Assembly: GCF_013456555.2 (NCBI RefSeq)
Contig: NZ_CP059154.1
Location: forward strand, 1,054,001 to 1,118,000
Direction of reading: 5' to 3'
Length of the DNA: 64,000 nt
Source of the DNA: Natrinema zhouii
GTDB taxonomy: Archaea > Halobacteriota > Halobacteria > Halobacteriales > Natrialbaceae
How positions within the stretch are numbered: position 1 is the first letter of the stretch; each line of letters begins with the position of its first letter. Both the position numbers and the translations under genes were made by a program. Below the pieces are notes generated by a model. It made no database searches, was not told where the DNA came from, and saw nothing but the letters and a program-made list of their open reading frames with translations. This document shows positions 8,855-17,815 of the stretch, one piece after another.

Positions 8855-8907
8855 CATTCTAATCGCGATATCTGGTCAAACAACGGAAGTTGGAGGAGGG
8901 AGAGCCG

Positions 8908-9114
8908 TTATTCGTCGGGGGCGACCGACTGGACGTGGCCGACGACGCCACTTTTCAATTCCACGTGCGGACCTTCGGGTTCGTCACCGTAGATCGTCCC
9001 GACTTCACCGATGATCGGTTCCGTGTCCTCGGACTGTGGGTCCGCATCGTCCTGTACGATTTCGACGGTCATCCCCTGTCGCAGTTCCTCGGCGGTCGGC
9101 CGTTCGTTGGACAT
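8908..9114 (-). CDS. YwbE-like (DUF2196) family protein
   Basis: 68 aa. The order ELRQGMTVEIVQDD - GEVGTIYG - GPHVELKSGVVGHVQSV matches the single-domain YwbE/DUF2196 family, a small beta-barrel of unknown biochemical role. Haloarchaeal members carry an acidic insert (here DADPQSEDTEP), as seen around residues 24-34. ATG 9114 is used; a T-rich hairpin lies 18 nt upstream (9132-9149) and could contain its promoter element. It follows msrB on the same strand with a 114-bp gap, so it is probably transcribed separately. Confidence 0.75.
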   Translation of the reverse strand: MSNERPTAEELRQGMTVEIVQDDADPQSEDTEPIIGEVGTIYGDEPEGPHVELKSGVVGHVQSVAPDE

Positions 9115-9131
9115 GGTCAGAGATGAGTCGG

Positions 9132-9149
9132 GTATCTGAAAAAGGATAC
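9132..9149 (-). promoter_or_regulatory. T-rich hairpin / probable core promoter element
   Basis: On the minus strand GTATC and GATAC enclose the loop CTTTTTCA. The TCCTTTTT core lies about 30 nt before the ATG at 9114, where an archaeal TATA element would sit for a short-leader transcript. The same core occurs at a similar distance upstream of the gene at 39192, also inside a hairpin. Confidence 0.35.
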
Positions 9150-9228
9150 TGCCTGCATTCGATAGTGACCGACCGATATCCTGCGGAGGGGACCGAAAGC
9201 GATTCAGCAGTCGATCCGCGTCCGCCGA

Positions 9229-9630
9229 TCACTCCTCGTCGAACTCGAGGGCGGCGGAGTTGATGCAGTAGCGCTTGCCCGTCGGTTCGGGACCGTCGTC
9301 GAAGATGTGACCGAGGTGGCCGCCGCAGTTGGCACACAGGACCTCGGTGCGGCGCATGCCGTGGCTGGTGTCGGTTCGGGTCTCGATCCGGTCGTCGTCG
9401 GCGTCGTAGAAGCTGGGCCAGCCACAACTGGACTCGAACTTCGTCTCGGAGTCGAACAGTTCGGCTCCACAGCCGGCACAGGCGTACGTGCCATCGTCCT
9501 TGTGATCGACGTACTCGCCGCTGAACGGCGACTCGGTTCCCGCCTCACGGAGGATGCGGTACTCCTCCTCGCTCAGTTCCTCGCGCCACTCGTCGTCGGT
9601 TTTCGGCAGGTGGTCTGCCTCGTTACTCAT
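9229..9630 (-). CDS. msrB: Peptide-methionine (R)-S-oxide reductase
   Basis: 133 aa. MsrB reduces R-methionine sulfoxide in oxidised proteins, using thioredoxin. Two CxxC zinc-binding motifs are present (YACAGCG and CANCGG), along with the conserved GWPSFYDA and [10 protein letters not shown] segments. The catalytic cysteine is in RYCINSAAL near the C-terminus. The N-terminal [20 protein letters not shown] is typical. I start at ATG 9630 (MSNEADHLP) because the upstream extension is hydrophobic and short. The gene is cytosolic and monocistronic. Confidence 0.95.
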   Translation of the reverse strand: MSNEADHLPKTDDEWREELSEEEYRILREAGTESPFSGEYVDHKDDGTYACAGCGAELFDSETKFESSCGWPSFYDADDDRIETRTDTSHGMRRTEVLCANCGGHLGHIFDDGPEPTGKRYCINSAALEFDEE

Positions 9631-9732
9631 GGTGAGTCCTAGGGGAGAGATACTCAAGAGTCTGTCTGCAAACTCGGCCTCGGAGCGCGACAGCGTACCG
9701 CCACTCGGGACCGCCGGCTCGAGGAGCCGTCG

Positions 9733-9894
9733 TCACCGGCTGGTGATGACGTCCGTACTCTCGCAGTCGGGACACTGGGTCATCCGGCCCAGTTTGGGGA
9801 CCTCGATTCGCTGCCAGTCGTCATCTCCGCCGGGTGCTTCGAAACCGCAGTTACGACACCGTGACCGGTCGTGGGTGGCTCGGGTACTGGCCAT
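9733..9894 (-). CDS. Small zinc-ribbon protein
   Basis: 53 aa from ATG 9894. It contains CRNCGF and CPDCES, two CxxC knuckles about 28 residues apart, and ends DVITSR. No other domain is visible. An in-frame ATG at 9921 would add nine residues (MGVTGIARG). Such proteins may bind nucleic acid or act as subunits of larger complexes; no function can be assigned. The 5' end of decayed repeat copy E starts about 60 bp upstream of its start codon. Confidence 0.65.
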   Translation of the reverse strand: MASTRATHDRSRCRNCGFEAPGGDDDWQRIEVPKLGRMTQCPDCESTDVITSR

Positions 9895-9954
9895 ACCTCG
9901 AGCTATGCCAGTTACACCCATAGATGTTGGTTCAGTCGACAGTGACTGTCGTCC

Positions 9955-10027
9955 GTGCTGGAACCGCTCTGGAAGGGAGTAGTGAGACGAAGTTCGCTGC
10001 TCGCGCGGCAACAGGGAATCGCCAGTG
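9955..10027 (+). repeat. Dispersed structured repeat, decayed copy E
   Basis: Only the 5' third of the repeat is recognisable. It runs GTGCTGGAAC, GGGAGTAGTGAGACGAAGT, then GGCAACAGGGAATCGCCA (10007-10024). It aligns with copies A, C and D over about 70 bp, including the GTG start block and the GAGACGA block. The hairpin stem is reduced to GGC/GCC and the 3' half is not recognisable, so it looks like a degraded or truncated copy. Confidence 0.65.
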
Positions 10028-10526
10028 GAATGACTCCGTCGTTCAGTGGCGACTCCGTAGCGCGCTGACGGGTCGCCCGACCGGCCGTCGGTCGACGGCC
10101 GATCGCGCAGACGACCGCGAATGACAGGGGTGAGCGTGGACGGCGCTACTGGGTGAGGTCGGTCGCCGACGACGGCGTCAGTCGGCGAACCGACCCGTCC
10201 GTTCGCGTGGATCGAATCGGAGATCGCCTCGTCGGTTCGGCCACCGTCTCCGAGCGCCCGTACTCGAGCAGCCGTCGTTGCCGACGTACCCGCCCGGTTC
10301 CAGCGCTCTGATCATCGTTTGCGGGAGCTGTCTCCCAGCGTGCCCGATCTCCGTGGAAGTCGTCCACGAACGACTACAAAAGTATTGTCGAAGATGTCAA
10401 TTCGGGAATTGGATAGGTCAGTACGCTGTAAGACACGAACGGCGCGAATCACATAGTGGAACGGGCGTACGGAACTGTTCTGATTAACCGACAAGACGGG
10501 CTGGTGACATAGTGAGGGGGTGTTAC
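10028..10526. other. Intergenic region upstream of crtB
   Basis: About 500 bp without a convincing gene. Open frames on both strands have Arg/Ser/Pro-rich, non-acidic translations unlike the real proteins nearby. From about 10360 the composition becomes AT-richer toward the crtB promoter. I see no RNA gene here. Confidence 0.5.
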
Positions 10527-10534
10527 TTTATATG
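10527..10534 (+). promoter_or_regulatory. TATA element of crtB
   Basis: TTTATATG lies 56 nt before the crtB ATG in an AT-rich island. Archaeal spacing predicts transcription start near 10555-10560 and a leader of about 30-35 nt. Confidence 0.5.
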
Positions 10535-10589
10535 CAACTGTTGTAGGATCAACATCAGATCGACACCAAGCGGGTCAACGGATCAGAGA

Positions 10590-11540
10590 ATGAAACAGGA
10601 ACACATCGATGCGAGTAAGGCGATACAGAAACGAACCGGGAAGACGTTCTATCTCGCGACGCGGTTTCTCCCGGAACGCGTGCGACACGCGACGCACGTC
10701 CTCTACGCGTTCTTCCGGATCGCCGACGAAGTCGTCGACGACGCCGGCGGCGTTCCTCCGGAAACGCAACGCGCACGACTCGAGGCGCTTCGCGCACAGG
10801 CCCTCGGGGAGCGACCACCCGACGATTCGGTGCTCGAGGCGTTCCAAGAGCTTCGGGCGGAGTACGGCATCGCCGACGAAGAAATCAACGCGTTCATCGA
10901 CGCGATGGCGACCGACATCGAGACGGACCGATACGAGACGTACGCCGATCTCGAGTCCTACATGCGGGGCTCGGCGGCATCAGTCGGCGTGATGATGACC
11001 GCGATCATGGAGCCCGACGACGAGGAGACCGCGCTCCCTCACGCGATCAAACTCGGCGAGGCGTTTCAGTTGACGAACTTCCTGCGTGACGTCCGCGAGG
11101 ACGTCCTCGAGCGGGATCGGATCTACATTCCACGGGAGACGCTTCGGGAACACGGCGTCGATCCCGCCCGGATCGAGCGCCTCGAGTTCTCCGACTCGTT
11201 CGCGGCGGCAATGGCCGCGGAACTCCAGCGGACGGAGGAGCTCTACCGCGAGGGCGTCGCCGGCATCCGGTATCTTCCCGAGGACTGTCAGATCCCGGTG
11301 TTGCTGGCAGCGGTCCTCTACGCGGAGCATCACACCGTCATCCGAGCGCAGGGATACGACGTGCTTTCACAGAAACCGTCGCTATCGACGAGCCGAAAGC
11401 TCTGGTGTCTCGCGAAGACGCGGTGGCACTGGCACTGGAACCGGAATCCCGAGGCGGTATTCCAGCGCGTGTCGGCGGTGCCGTCGGGTGAACCGGACCA
11501 CCGCGGCACCGAACACGGGGATACCATCCCGACGCAGTGA
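10590..11540 (+). CDS. crtB: Phytoene synthase
   Basis: A 316-aa squalene/phytoene synthase that condenses two geranylgeranyl diphosphates to phytoene, the first committed step of carotenoid synthesis. The first Asp-rich motif is ADEVVDDAGG (residues about 47-56). The second is FQLTNFLRDVREDVLERDR followed by IYIP. Both bind the Mg-diphosphates and are intact. Start ATG 10590 (MKQEHIDASKAI) is preferred over an upstream in-frame ATG whose extension is Cys-rich and non-acidic. The downstream bacterioruberin genes crtD-lyeJ-cruF lie convergent, separated only by a small zinc-finger gene. Confidence 0.95.
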   Translation: MKQEHIDASKAIQKRTGKTFYLATRFLPERVRHATHVLYAFFRIADEVVDDAGGVPPETQRARLEALRAQALGERPPDDSVLEAFQELRAEYGIADEEINAFIDAMATDIETDRYETYADLESYMRGSAASVGVMMTAIMEPDDEETALPHAIKLGEAFQLTNFLRDVREDVLERDRIYIPRETLREHGVDPARIERLEFSDSFAAAMAAELQRTEELYREGVAGIRYLPEDCQIPVLLAAVLYAEHHTVIRAQGYDVLSQKPSLSTSRKLWCLAKTRWHWHWNRNPEAVFQRVSAVPSGEPDHRGTEHGDTIPTQ

Positions 11541-11567
11541 GTGCTCGCGGGACTATCACGGCCGACG

Positions 11568-11729
11568 CTACTCGGCTGCGTCGCCGTTGGCCAGCACGGC
11601 CGTCTCGGCCACGATGAACTTCGCTAGCTTCTCCTTCGAGTGTTCTGCGAGGAGGTGATCCTCGAGTTGCTCCCCCACGTCGGTCGGCTCGCGACAGACC
11701 GGACATTCGACCGGTTCTCTCGTCGCCAT
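11568..11729 (-). CDS. C2H2-type zinc-finger microprotein
   Basis: A 53-aa protein from ATG 11729. CPVC (residues 9-12) and HLLAEH (25-30) give a CxxC-x12-HxxxxH arrangement, a minimal single zinc finger. An amphipathic helix follows (SKEKLAKFIVAETAVL). Haloarchaea encode many such microproteins, and some are implicated in lipid, motility or biofilm regulation. Its position between crtB and cruF, on the cruF strand, raises a possible carotenoid link, but nothing in the sequence proves it. Confidence 0.7.
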   Translation of the reverse strand: MATREPVECPVCREPTDVGEQLEDHLLAEHSKEKLAKFIVAETAVLANGDAAE

Positions 11730-11824
11730 AACAATGGTACACCCCTCGAGCGCAAAAGGTACCGGCCGGAATTTCCCGCTGACGGCGTCGATCCCCGCAT
11801 CGCTTACGACCGATACTCGTCAGG

Positions 11825-12775
11825 TTACCGTCGGTCTCGATTCCCCGGGAGCGCCGTCCGAACCATCTCGAGGTCGTAGCGATCGGTCCGAAGGAGGACG
11901 AGACAGAACAGTCCGGCGACGCCGACGGCCAGCCACTGGCCGTAGAGCGCGTTGATCGCCCCCCACAGCACCAGGAAACTCACCAGGTCGTCCAGCGCGA
12001 ACTCGCAGTCTCGGACGCGCTCAAGCACGGCCGCCCGGTCGAAGGCGAGATCGACGAGCACGACGGCGACGGCTCCCGAGAGGAGCCAGCCCCGGTAGTT
12101 CGAGGCCGGGACGCCGTAGTAGTCTCCCGGCGGGACGTACGTCCAGAACCCGATCGCGACGGCCGCGGGATCGAGCACCAGATCGATCGCGAGGACGACG
12201 GCGATCGCCGCGAGCACGCGCGGAACGACCCGAACGGCTCGCTCGCCGAGCGCCAGTATCGCGAGCAAGAACGCGTTCAGCACCAGCGGGACGAAAAACA
12301 GCGGCAGCGCGAGCGGAACCTCGCCGTCCACCATTGGTCCGAGCCGAATCCCGTACTCGAAGGCCCCGTAGGGCCAGCCCGTCCGTACGCCGACGATTTC
12401 GATCGCGTACGTGTACACCGTCAGGACCGCGAGCGGGACGATCGCTCGTCGGTCGATTTCGGGGAGCAGGGCCACGATCAGCGGCGAGCGCATTACCAAC
12501 GTTCCGAACAGGATAAGCAGCGGGTTGTACGAGAGAACCGGCGGGAGGAGCCCTTCCGCGCTCGCGACCAGCGTCACCGCGCCGACAACCGGGAAGACGA
12601 CCGCGATCGTGAACCGGTTCTCCCGGACGAGAGCCTCGAGTCGCCGCTGGACGGTTGCCCGCGCCGTCTCGTCGGTGTTGTCACCGGTCGAATGCGTCCT
12701 CGAGTCGGCATCGGTACCCGTCCCCGGATCTGCCCTCGAGTTCGACGGTGAGCGGTTCGACTCCCCGTTATCCAT
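11825..12775 (-). CDS. cruF: Bisanhydrobacterioruberin hydratase
   Basis: A 316-aa polytopic membrane protein of the carotenoid 1',2'-hydratase CruF family (DUF422-like). The N-terminal 45 residues are hydrophilic and acidic. Then come about seven to eight hydrophobic segments, with conserved AIEIVGVRTGWPYGAFEY and GFWTYVPPGDYYGVPASN blocks typical of CruF. It hydrates the C2'' ends of bisanhydrobacterioruberin to give bacterioruberin. The start overlaps the end of lyeJ by 8 nt, so the order crtD-lyeJ-cruF forms one operon, as described in Haloarcula. Confidence 0.92.
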   Translation of the reverse strand: MDNGESNRSPSNSRADPGTGTDADSRTHSTGDNTDETARATVQRRLEALVRENRFTIAVVFPVVGAVTLVASAEGLLPPVLSYNPLLILFGTLVMRSPLIVALLPEIDRRAIVPLAVLTVYTYAIEIVGVRTGWPYGAFEYGIRLGPMVDGEVPLALPLFFVPLVLNAFLLAILALGERAVRVVPRVLAAIAVVLAIDLVLDPAAVAIGFWTYVPPGDYYGVPASNYRGWLLSGAVAVVLVDLAFDRAAVLERVRDCEFALDDLVSFLVLWGAINALYGQWLAVGVAGLFCLVLLRTDRYDLEMVRTALPGNRDRR

Positions 12776-13640
12776 ACAGCAGCCTCCAGAGCCCGCCCAT
12801 CGTCAGGAGCGTGCCGACGACGGTGTTGATCGCCGGGAACCACCAGTAGGCGCGGTCGACGGCAACGCTCGCGACCGCGATCGAGCCGACGAGTGCGGGA
12901 TAGACGAGCATGAGCGCGCCGAGGCGCACGTCGAGCGCACCGAACGCGGCCGCGCTCGCGAGCCAGCACGCGCCGCAGTAGGCGTACGATCGGCGCTCGC
13001 CCAGTACCGTCGCGGTCGTTCGGATCCCTGTCTCGCGGTCCGGTTCGATGTCGGGGATCGCCGAGAACGTGTGCATTCCCATCGCCCACAGCCAGCCGCC
13101 GCCGATCGCGAGCAGGGGCGGCTGCGTCCCGGCGACGGCGGCGTAGGCGGCCGCACCCGGCGTGACGTAGAGTCCGTTCGAGATCGAATCGAGCGGCGGC
13201 GTCGTTTTCAGTCTGGCCGGCGGGGCGCTGTAGGCCGTCCCGAGGACGAGAAAGGCGACCAGCCACGGCAGCGCAGCCGTCCCGACCAGCGGTGCGAACA
13301 ACAGCGGCAGCGCCGCACAGAGCCCGACGGCGAGCGGAACGTATCCCTGGCCCCGATAGCGGGCCTCCCGATCCTCTTTCTTCGGATTCGCTGCATCGAT
13401 CTCCCGGTCGTACACGTCGTTAATTCCGTAGAGAAAGACGTTCGCCGGCAGGAGGAAGTAGGCGAACAACGCGACCGCCGCGGGGGCGAACAGGTCGCCG
13501 ACGGCGTCCGCGGCGTAGGCCACCCCGACGAGAACCGGCCCCGCGAGATACAGCCAAAACCGGGGCCGCGAGAGCGTCAGCAGGTACGATAGCTGGTCGC
13601 CCACGCTTCCCCCGCCCGCGGCCGTCGGCTCCGAACTCAT
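12768..13640 (-). CDS. lyeJ: Lycopene elongase / UbiA-family prenyltransferase
   Basis: A 290-aa UbiA-superfamily membrane prenyltransferase that adds C5 units (with hydration) to both ends of lycopene on the route to C50 bacterioruberin. The first Asp motif NDVYDREIDAANPKK and the second, IPDIEPDRETGIRTTATVLG, bind the Mg-diphosphate. About eight to nine membrane segments are visible. I start at ATG 13640 (MSSEPTAAGGG), 40 nt after the crtD stop; an upstream in-frame start at 13697 would overlap crtD. It sits between crtD and cruF, as in other haloarchaea. Confidence 0.92.
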   Translation of the reverse strand: MSSEPTAAGGGSVGDQLSYLLTLSRPRFWLYLAGPVLVGVAYAADAVGDLFAPAAVALFAYFLLPANVFLYGINDVYDREIDAANPKKEDREARYRGQGYVPLAVGLCAALPLLFAPLVGTAALPWLVAFLVLGTAYSAPPARLKTTPPLDSISNGLYVTPGAAAYAAVAGTQPPLLAIGGGWLWAMGMHTFSAIPDIEPDRETGIRTTATVLGERRSYAYCGACWLASAAAFGALDVRLGALMLVYPALVGSIAVASVAVDRAYWWFPAINTVVGTLLTMGGLWRLLYG

Positions 13641-13680
13641 CGATGGCGTCGCGGGGAACCCTCGCGTTCGTTCGAATCTC

Positions 13681-15216
13681 TCATCCGTGATCCTCAAGCA
13701 CTTTCTCGGCGGTCAGTTCGCCGCTGATGAGACACATCGGCATGCCGATTCCAGGCGTCGTATCGCCGCCCACGAAGTAGAGGCCGTCGACCTCCTTCGA
13801 GCGGTGTGGCGGGCGGAACAGCGACGTCTGGCGGAGCGTGTGGGCCAGTCCCAGCGCCGTCCCCCCGTAGCTGTTGTACCGGCTGGCGAAGTCGTCGATG
13901 CTGAACCGTTCCTCGAGGACGATCCGGTCGCGGAGGTCGGTCCCCGTGTTCGAGGCGATGTCCGCGAGGATCAGATCGCGATACCGGTCGCGAACCCCGG
14001 GCGTGTCCTCGAGACCGGGGGCGACCGGGACGAGGACGAACAGGGCGCTGTGGCCCTCGGGCGCGACGTCGTCGTCGGTCTCTGAGGGGACACAGCAGTA
14101 GTAGGCGGGGTCGTCGGGCCACTGCGGCTCCTCGAAGATCTGATCGAAGTGGTCCTCCCAGTCGGTCGGCAGCACGAGCGTGTGATGGGCGAGTTCGTCG
14201 ACGTCGCCCTCGACGCCGAGATAGAGCAGGAACGCGGAGGGGGCGTACGTCCGTTCATCCCAGTAGTCCGCGTCGTAGCCGCGGCGCTCGGGCGTGAGCA
14301 GTTCCTGTTCAGTGTGGGCGTAGTCGGCGTTGCTCACGACCAGATCGGACCGCACGGGCCCCCTCTCGGTTTCGACTTCGAATCCGCCCGTGCGCCCCTT
14401 GATCTCCGTGGCGGGGCGGCCGGTGTCGTACTCGACGCCGAGTTCGGCCCCCAGTTCCGCGACACCGTCGATGACCGCGCCGATCCCGCCGTCGGGGTAC
14501 CAGACGCCGAGGTTGAAATCGACGTGGCTCATCAGGTTGTACAGCGCCGGCGTGTTCGTCGGCGAGCCGCCCAGAAACACCAGCGTGTACTGCATGATCT
14601 GCTGGAGTTTCGGGTGATCGAAGTAGCTCTCGACGTGGCCCTGCATCGACCCCAAAAGCGACAGGCCCCGTGCCTGCCGAGCCACGTCGGGATCGATGTA
14701 GTCGCGCAGCCGCGTCCGATCTTCGTAGACGAAGTGCTCCATCCCGACCTCGTAGTTCTCCCGCGACTTCTCGAGGTAGCGCTCCAGGGCCTCGCCAGCG
14801 CCCGCCTCGTACTCCTCGAAGACGGCTTTCGTTCGCTCGAGGTCCGGCGTGACGTCCACCCGATCACCGTGTGCTCGCGGGCCCTGCCCGCTCGCATCGT
14901 CCGCGGAACTTCGTTCCGCGCTATCTTTGAAGAAAATCCGGTAGTGTGGGTCGAGATGCGAGAGTTCGTAGTAGTCGCTCGGCGTCCGATCGAACTCGGC
15001 GAAAAAGCGCTCGAAGACGTCCGGCATCAGATACCACGAGGGACCCATGTCGAACCGGAAACCGTCCCGCTCGAGGCGGCTCGCCCGGCCACCGAGCTGT
15101 TCGTTCTTCTCGACGACGCGCACGTCGGCACCCGCGTCGGCGAGGTAACAGGCCGTCGAGAGCCCGCCGATGCCGCCCCCGATCACGACGACCGACTCAC
15201 CGGCCAGCGATTCCAT
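13681..15216 (-). CDS. crtD: Carotenoid 3,4-desaturase (phytoene desaturase family)
   Basis: A 511-aa FAD-dependent desaturase. The dinucleotide-binding motif VVVIGGGIGGLSTACYLA is at residues 9-26, and the C-terminal FAD motif GLYFVGGDTTPGIGMP is followed by ISGELTAEKVL. A short low-complexity insert, SAERSSADDASGQG, occurs near residue 100. First in the operon crtD-lyeJ-cruF, it desaturates the 3,4 positions of the elongated C50 intermediate. A paralogous CrtI would have the same motifs, so the crtD call rests on operon context. No crtI is seen in the window. Confidence 0.9.
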   Translation of the reverse strand: MESLAGESVVVIGGGIGGLSTACYLADAGADVRVVEKNEQLGGRASRLERDGFRFDMGPSWYLMPDVFERFFAEFDRTPSDYYELSHLDPHYRIFFKDSAERSSADDASGQGPRAHGDRVDVTPDLERTKAVFEEYEAGAGEALERYLEKSRENYEVGMEHFVYEDRTRLRDYIDPDVARQARGLSLLGSMQGHVESYFDHPKLQQIMQYTLVFLGGSPTNTPALYNLMSHVDFNLGVWYPDGGIGAVIDGVAELGAELGVEYDTGRPATEIKGRTGGFEVETERGPVRSDLVVSNADYAHTEQELLTPERRGYDADYWDERTYAPSAFLLYLGVEGDVDELAHHTLVLPTDWEDHFDQIFEEPQWPDDPAYYCCVPSETDDDVAPEGHSALFVLVPVAPGLEDTPGVRDRYRDLILADIASNTGTDLRDRIVLEERFSIDDFASRYNSYGGTALGLAHTLRQTSLFRPPHRSKEVDGLYFVGGDTTPGIGMPMCLISGELTAEKVLEDHG

Positions 15217-15369
15217 ACCCGGACGTGAGTATGGGGCCGGTGTTAAACGTATGTCATACCTATGTAGGGAATCGAACCGTTCGCTCGAGAGCGGGTGGGA
15301 CAGCGCAACCGCTACGGAGGAGTTGTCGGTACGGAGAAATCTAGTTGGAAGCGGAACCGATACCGGGGT

Positions 15370-15654
15370 TCAATCGATGTGGCCTTCACGACGCAGTTGA
15401 TCTGCGTCCTGACCAGTGTAGCGCCACTCGATCGTGGCCTTTTCGTCTTGCCAGTCCCAGGGCTCGGCGACGACGATGTCGTCCGGCTCGATCCAGGTGC
15501 GGTATTTCATGCGACCGGGAATGCGGCCGAGTCGTTCCTCGCCGTCCTCACAGCGGAGGCGAACGTGATTGCCACCGAGGTGTTCGGTTACGACGGCGAA
15601 TACTTCATCGCTGTTGGGCATACGGAGGTTCCGTCGCCCGGAGTCTTCTGACAC
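15370..15654 (-). CDS. Translation initiation factor aIF1A
   Basis: A 94-aa OB-fold protein that promotes scanning and start-codon selection on the small ribosomal subunit. The sequence [20 protein letters not shown], the conserved [17 protein letters not shown] and [16 protein letters not shown] are diagnostic. I prefer the GTG at 15654 because the resulting N-terminus ([13 protein letters not shown]) resembles the usual basic aIF1A leader. ATG 15621 would drop 11 residues. The gene is monocistronic. Confidence 0.93.
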   Translation of the reverse strand: MSEDSGRRNLRMPNSDEVFAVVTEHLGGNHVRLRCEDGEERLGRIPGRMKYRTWIEPDDIVVAEPWDWQDEKATIEWRYTGQDADQLRREGHID

Positions 15655-15796
15655 AGTCTGATTACGTGCGGCAGACTTTTAAACACTTGGAGAGGCGTGG
15701 TAGCGCACCCCGTGAAAATAGGAGGCAATATACCCGTACGTAGTCCGGGAGAGACTGCCGACTCCACCCCTCGAACGGTTCCGGTCGGCTCCCTGA

Positions 15797-16309
15797 CTAT
15801 AGCTCGCGATCCGAATCCGGATTCTCGAGGTCCCACAGCACTTCCGGCAAGAAGGCCTCGAGATTGTCGATAACGCTCCGGTCGCTGACGTTTAGCCCCT
15901 CGCAGTGCTCGTGGGCCGAGTCCCGGATGTCGACGTGCAGCTCGTCGTCCTCGAGCCAGACGCCCAGCGGGAAGACCGAACACCGGGTGGGTTTCCAGTC
16001 CTCCTCGAGGTGCAGCGAGCAGAGGCCGTCCTCCCGGAGGAACGCACAGGCATGGCCGTCCTCGTCGACGTGGTCGTCGCGGTCTTTCTCCTCGCGCGTG
16101 ACGAACTTCTCGCCGCGAAACTCCGTCGTGGTCTCGGCGAGGTTCGCCCGCTGGGCCAGCTCTACGAGGTCTCGGTCGTAGAGGAGCACGCCGTGGTTGC
16201 AACACCACGTACAGTCGTCGACGCACTCGAAGGTGAGGTCGGGGTCGAACTCGACGACGACCTCGCGGTCGGGATAGACTTCGACACGTCGCGTAGCGTC
16301 AGCACTCAC
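15797..16309 (-). CDS. YkgJ-family cysteine cluster protein
   Basis: A 170-aa protein with a Cys-rich CVDDCTWCCNHG motif near residues 29-40, then CAFLREDGLCSLH and PTRCSVFPLG. These are the spaced cysteines of the YkgJ/Fe-S or zinc cluster family (UPF0153-like). The function is unknown; metal binding is inferred from the eight or so conserved cysteines. It is divergent from the hypothetical gene at 16415 across a 105-bp AT-richer intergenic region. Confidence 0.85.
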   Translation of the reverse strand: MSADATRRVEVYPDREVVVEFDPDLTFECVDDCTWCCNHGVLLYDRDLVELAQRANLAETTTEFRGEKFVTREEKDRDDHVDEDGHACAFLREDGLCSLHLEEDWKPTRCSVFPLGVWLEDDELHVDIRDSAHEHCEGLNVSDRSVIDNLEAFLPEVLWDLENPDSDREL

Positions 16310-16414
16310 GGGTCAGGAGAGGAAGCGCGTCCGGAAGTGCCTTTCTTCCTGCGTCCGCTCGCAGTCTGCTCGACCGTCCCAAGCGATTAGTAGTCGGTAG
16401 ACGATACCATCACT

Positions 16415-17050
16415 ATGAATGAAATAACAGATTGTTTGAAAGTGATAACGCCGGTGAGTGGGGGGAATATCGGCGATCAGTACGAGCTCACGTACAATCA
16501 CGTTAATTGGGATTCAGCCGAATCGGTTGGTGACGAAACGATCGTGGTATCTGGTCGGCACGTCTTCGAGGAAGTGGACGCTTCGGGCATCGAGGCAGTG
16601 AAAGCGTCTGTCGATGCGTCGACCGAGTTCAACGACGTGTACGTGACGGACGATGAAGTGTACGTGCTGAAACACGCCCTGAGCGACGAGCGGAGGACCG
16701 GCGGTCTTAGAACTCGAAAGATGGCACGCGCTGTCGGAACGGCGATAAGCGAACTCTCCGTGCAGGGAAAGATCGTCGGTCTCCGTCCCGTCGAGGAGAT
16801 AACTCCCACGGCGGTACAACTGGACGAAGCGCACTATTTCAGCGATGCTATCGAGGCCTCGTTCGTCGACGGCGATCCGCGAGACGAATCGACTGACGCC
16901 GTCGTTTACGTGCTTCCAACGAGTGACGATATTTCACGGGAACGCGTGATATCCGATTTACGAACGGTTTCGGGGGTTCGATACGCGGTCCCGGATGACG
17001 TTCGCATCGTCGATAACGAATCTGCGATTCCGGAGCCGGATTTCTCGTAG
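16415..17050 (+). CDS. Hypothetical protein
   Basis: 211 aa, acidic, no membrane segment or signal peptide. Not recognised. The N-terminal half (residues about 15-85) looks like an alpha/beta domain (DETIVVSGRHVFEEVDASGI, then FNDVYVTDDEVYVLKHAL). The C-terminal part, VVYVLPTSDDISRERVISDL then VSGVRYAVPDDVRIV, may be a second small domain. Codon use is less GC-biased than neighbours (many T/A third positions near the start), which may indicate recent acquisition. It is followed 15 nt later by the convergent FAH-family gene. Confidence 0.6.
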   Translation: MNEITDCLKVITPVSGGNIGDQYELTYNHVNWDSAESVGDETIVVSGRHVFEEVDASGIEAVKASVDASTEFNDVYVTDDEVYVLKHALSDERRTGGLRTRKMARAVGTAISELSVQGKIVGLRPVEEITPTAVQLDEAHYFSDAIEASFVDGDPRDESTDAVVYVLPTSDDISRERVISDLRTVSGVRYAVPDDVRIVDNESAIPEPDFS

Positions 17051-17065
17051 TTCGGCGGCTTCCCG

Positions 17066-17815
17066 TCAGTGTGAAACGCCGGTTGATTCCGCCCGCTCGC
17101 TCGAGTTCACGATCGTGTTCCGAAGCGTACCGACGCCCTCGTAGGTGATCTCGACGGTGTCGCCGGGTTCGACGAGGCCGGGATTCGCGGGGCTGCCGAA
17201 GGAGATTACGTCACCGGGGCGGAAGGTGAATCGTTGCGAGAGAAAGGCGATGATCTCGTACGGGTCGAACAGCATCAGTTCGGTGTTGACCTCCTGCCGG
17301 CGCTCGCCGGACACGTCGGTGTACATGTCGATTCCGGTCGGATCGACGGCGGTTTCGATCCACGGACCGAGCGGGCCGGAGGCGTCGAACGCCTTCCGGG
17401 CCGTCCGCCCGTCCTGATCGAGCGCGTCCATGTCGTTCAGGATTGTGTAGCCGCGGACGACCTCGGGCACCTCCTCTTCCGAGAGGTTCCGACAGGGGTC
17501 GTCGATGACGGCCGCGAGCTCGCCGGCGTAGGTCACTTCGTCGCTGAACTGAGGGTACGGGACGGGGTCCTCGTGACCGACGAGCGACGCGGGCGGCTTG
17601 ATGAAGAAGTCCGGTTCGTCGGGTCGCTCGTACTCCATCTGATCGAGGGTCGCCGCGAAGTTCCGTCCGACGCAGTACAGCGCCGAGGGGTCACAGGGCG
17701 GCAGGAACTCTCCGTCCGCCCCGACCTCGTAGGCACCGTCGTCCGTGTGCACGACGCCGTCCTCGTATCGTCCGGCGACCGGTCCGTCGTCCGTCGCGAT
17801 CCGTGCGAGTTTCAT
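17066..17815 (-). CDS. Fumarylacetoacetate hydrolase (FAH) family protein
   Basis: A 249-aa FAH-fold enzyme. The core begins YCVGRNFAATLDQM and FFIKPPASLVGHEDPV, then YAGELAAVIDDPCRNLSEEE with the metal-binding acidic residue, GYTILNDMDALDQD, and the C-terminal PGDVISFGSPANPGL. These are hallmarks of the acylpyruvase / 2-hydroxyhepta-2,4-diene-1,7-dioate isomerase branch. The substrate cannot be set from sequence. Start ATG 17815 (MKLARIATDDG) is the first methionine before the domain. It is monocistronic. Confidence 0.88.
   Translation of the reverse strand: MKLARIATDDGPVAGRYEDGVVHTDDGAYEVGADGEFLPPCDPSALYCVGRNFAATLDQMEYERPDEPDFFIKPPASLVGHEDPVPYPQFSDEVTYAGELAAVIDDPCRNLSEEEVPEVVRGYTILNDMDALDQDGRTARKAFDASGPLGPWIETAVDPTGIDMYTDVSGERRQEVNTELMLFDPYEIIAFLSQRFTFRPGDVISFGSPANPGLVEPGDTVEITYEGVGTLRNTIVNSSERAESTGVSH

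Noticed and set aside
10028..10526. tRNA or other small RNA gene upstream of crtB
   Set aside because: I could not find a T-arm or acceptor-stem pairing; likewise none in the other long gaps.
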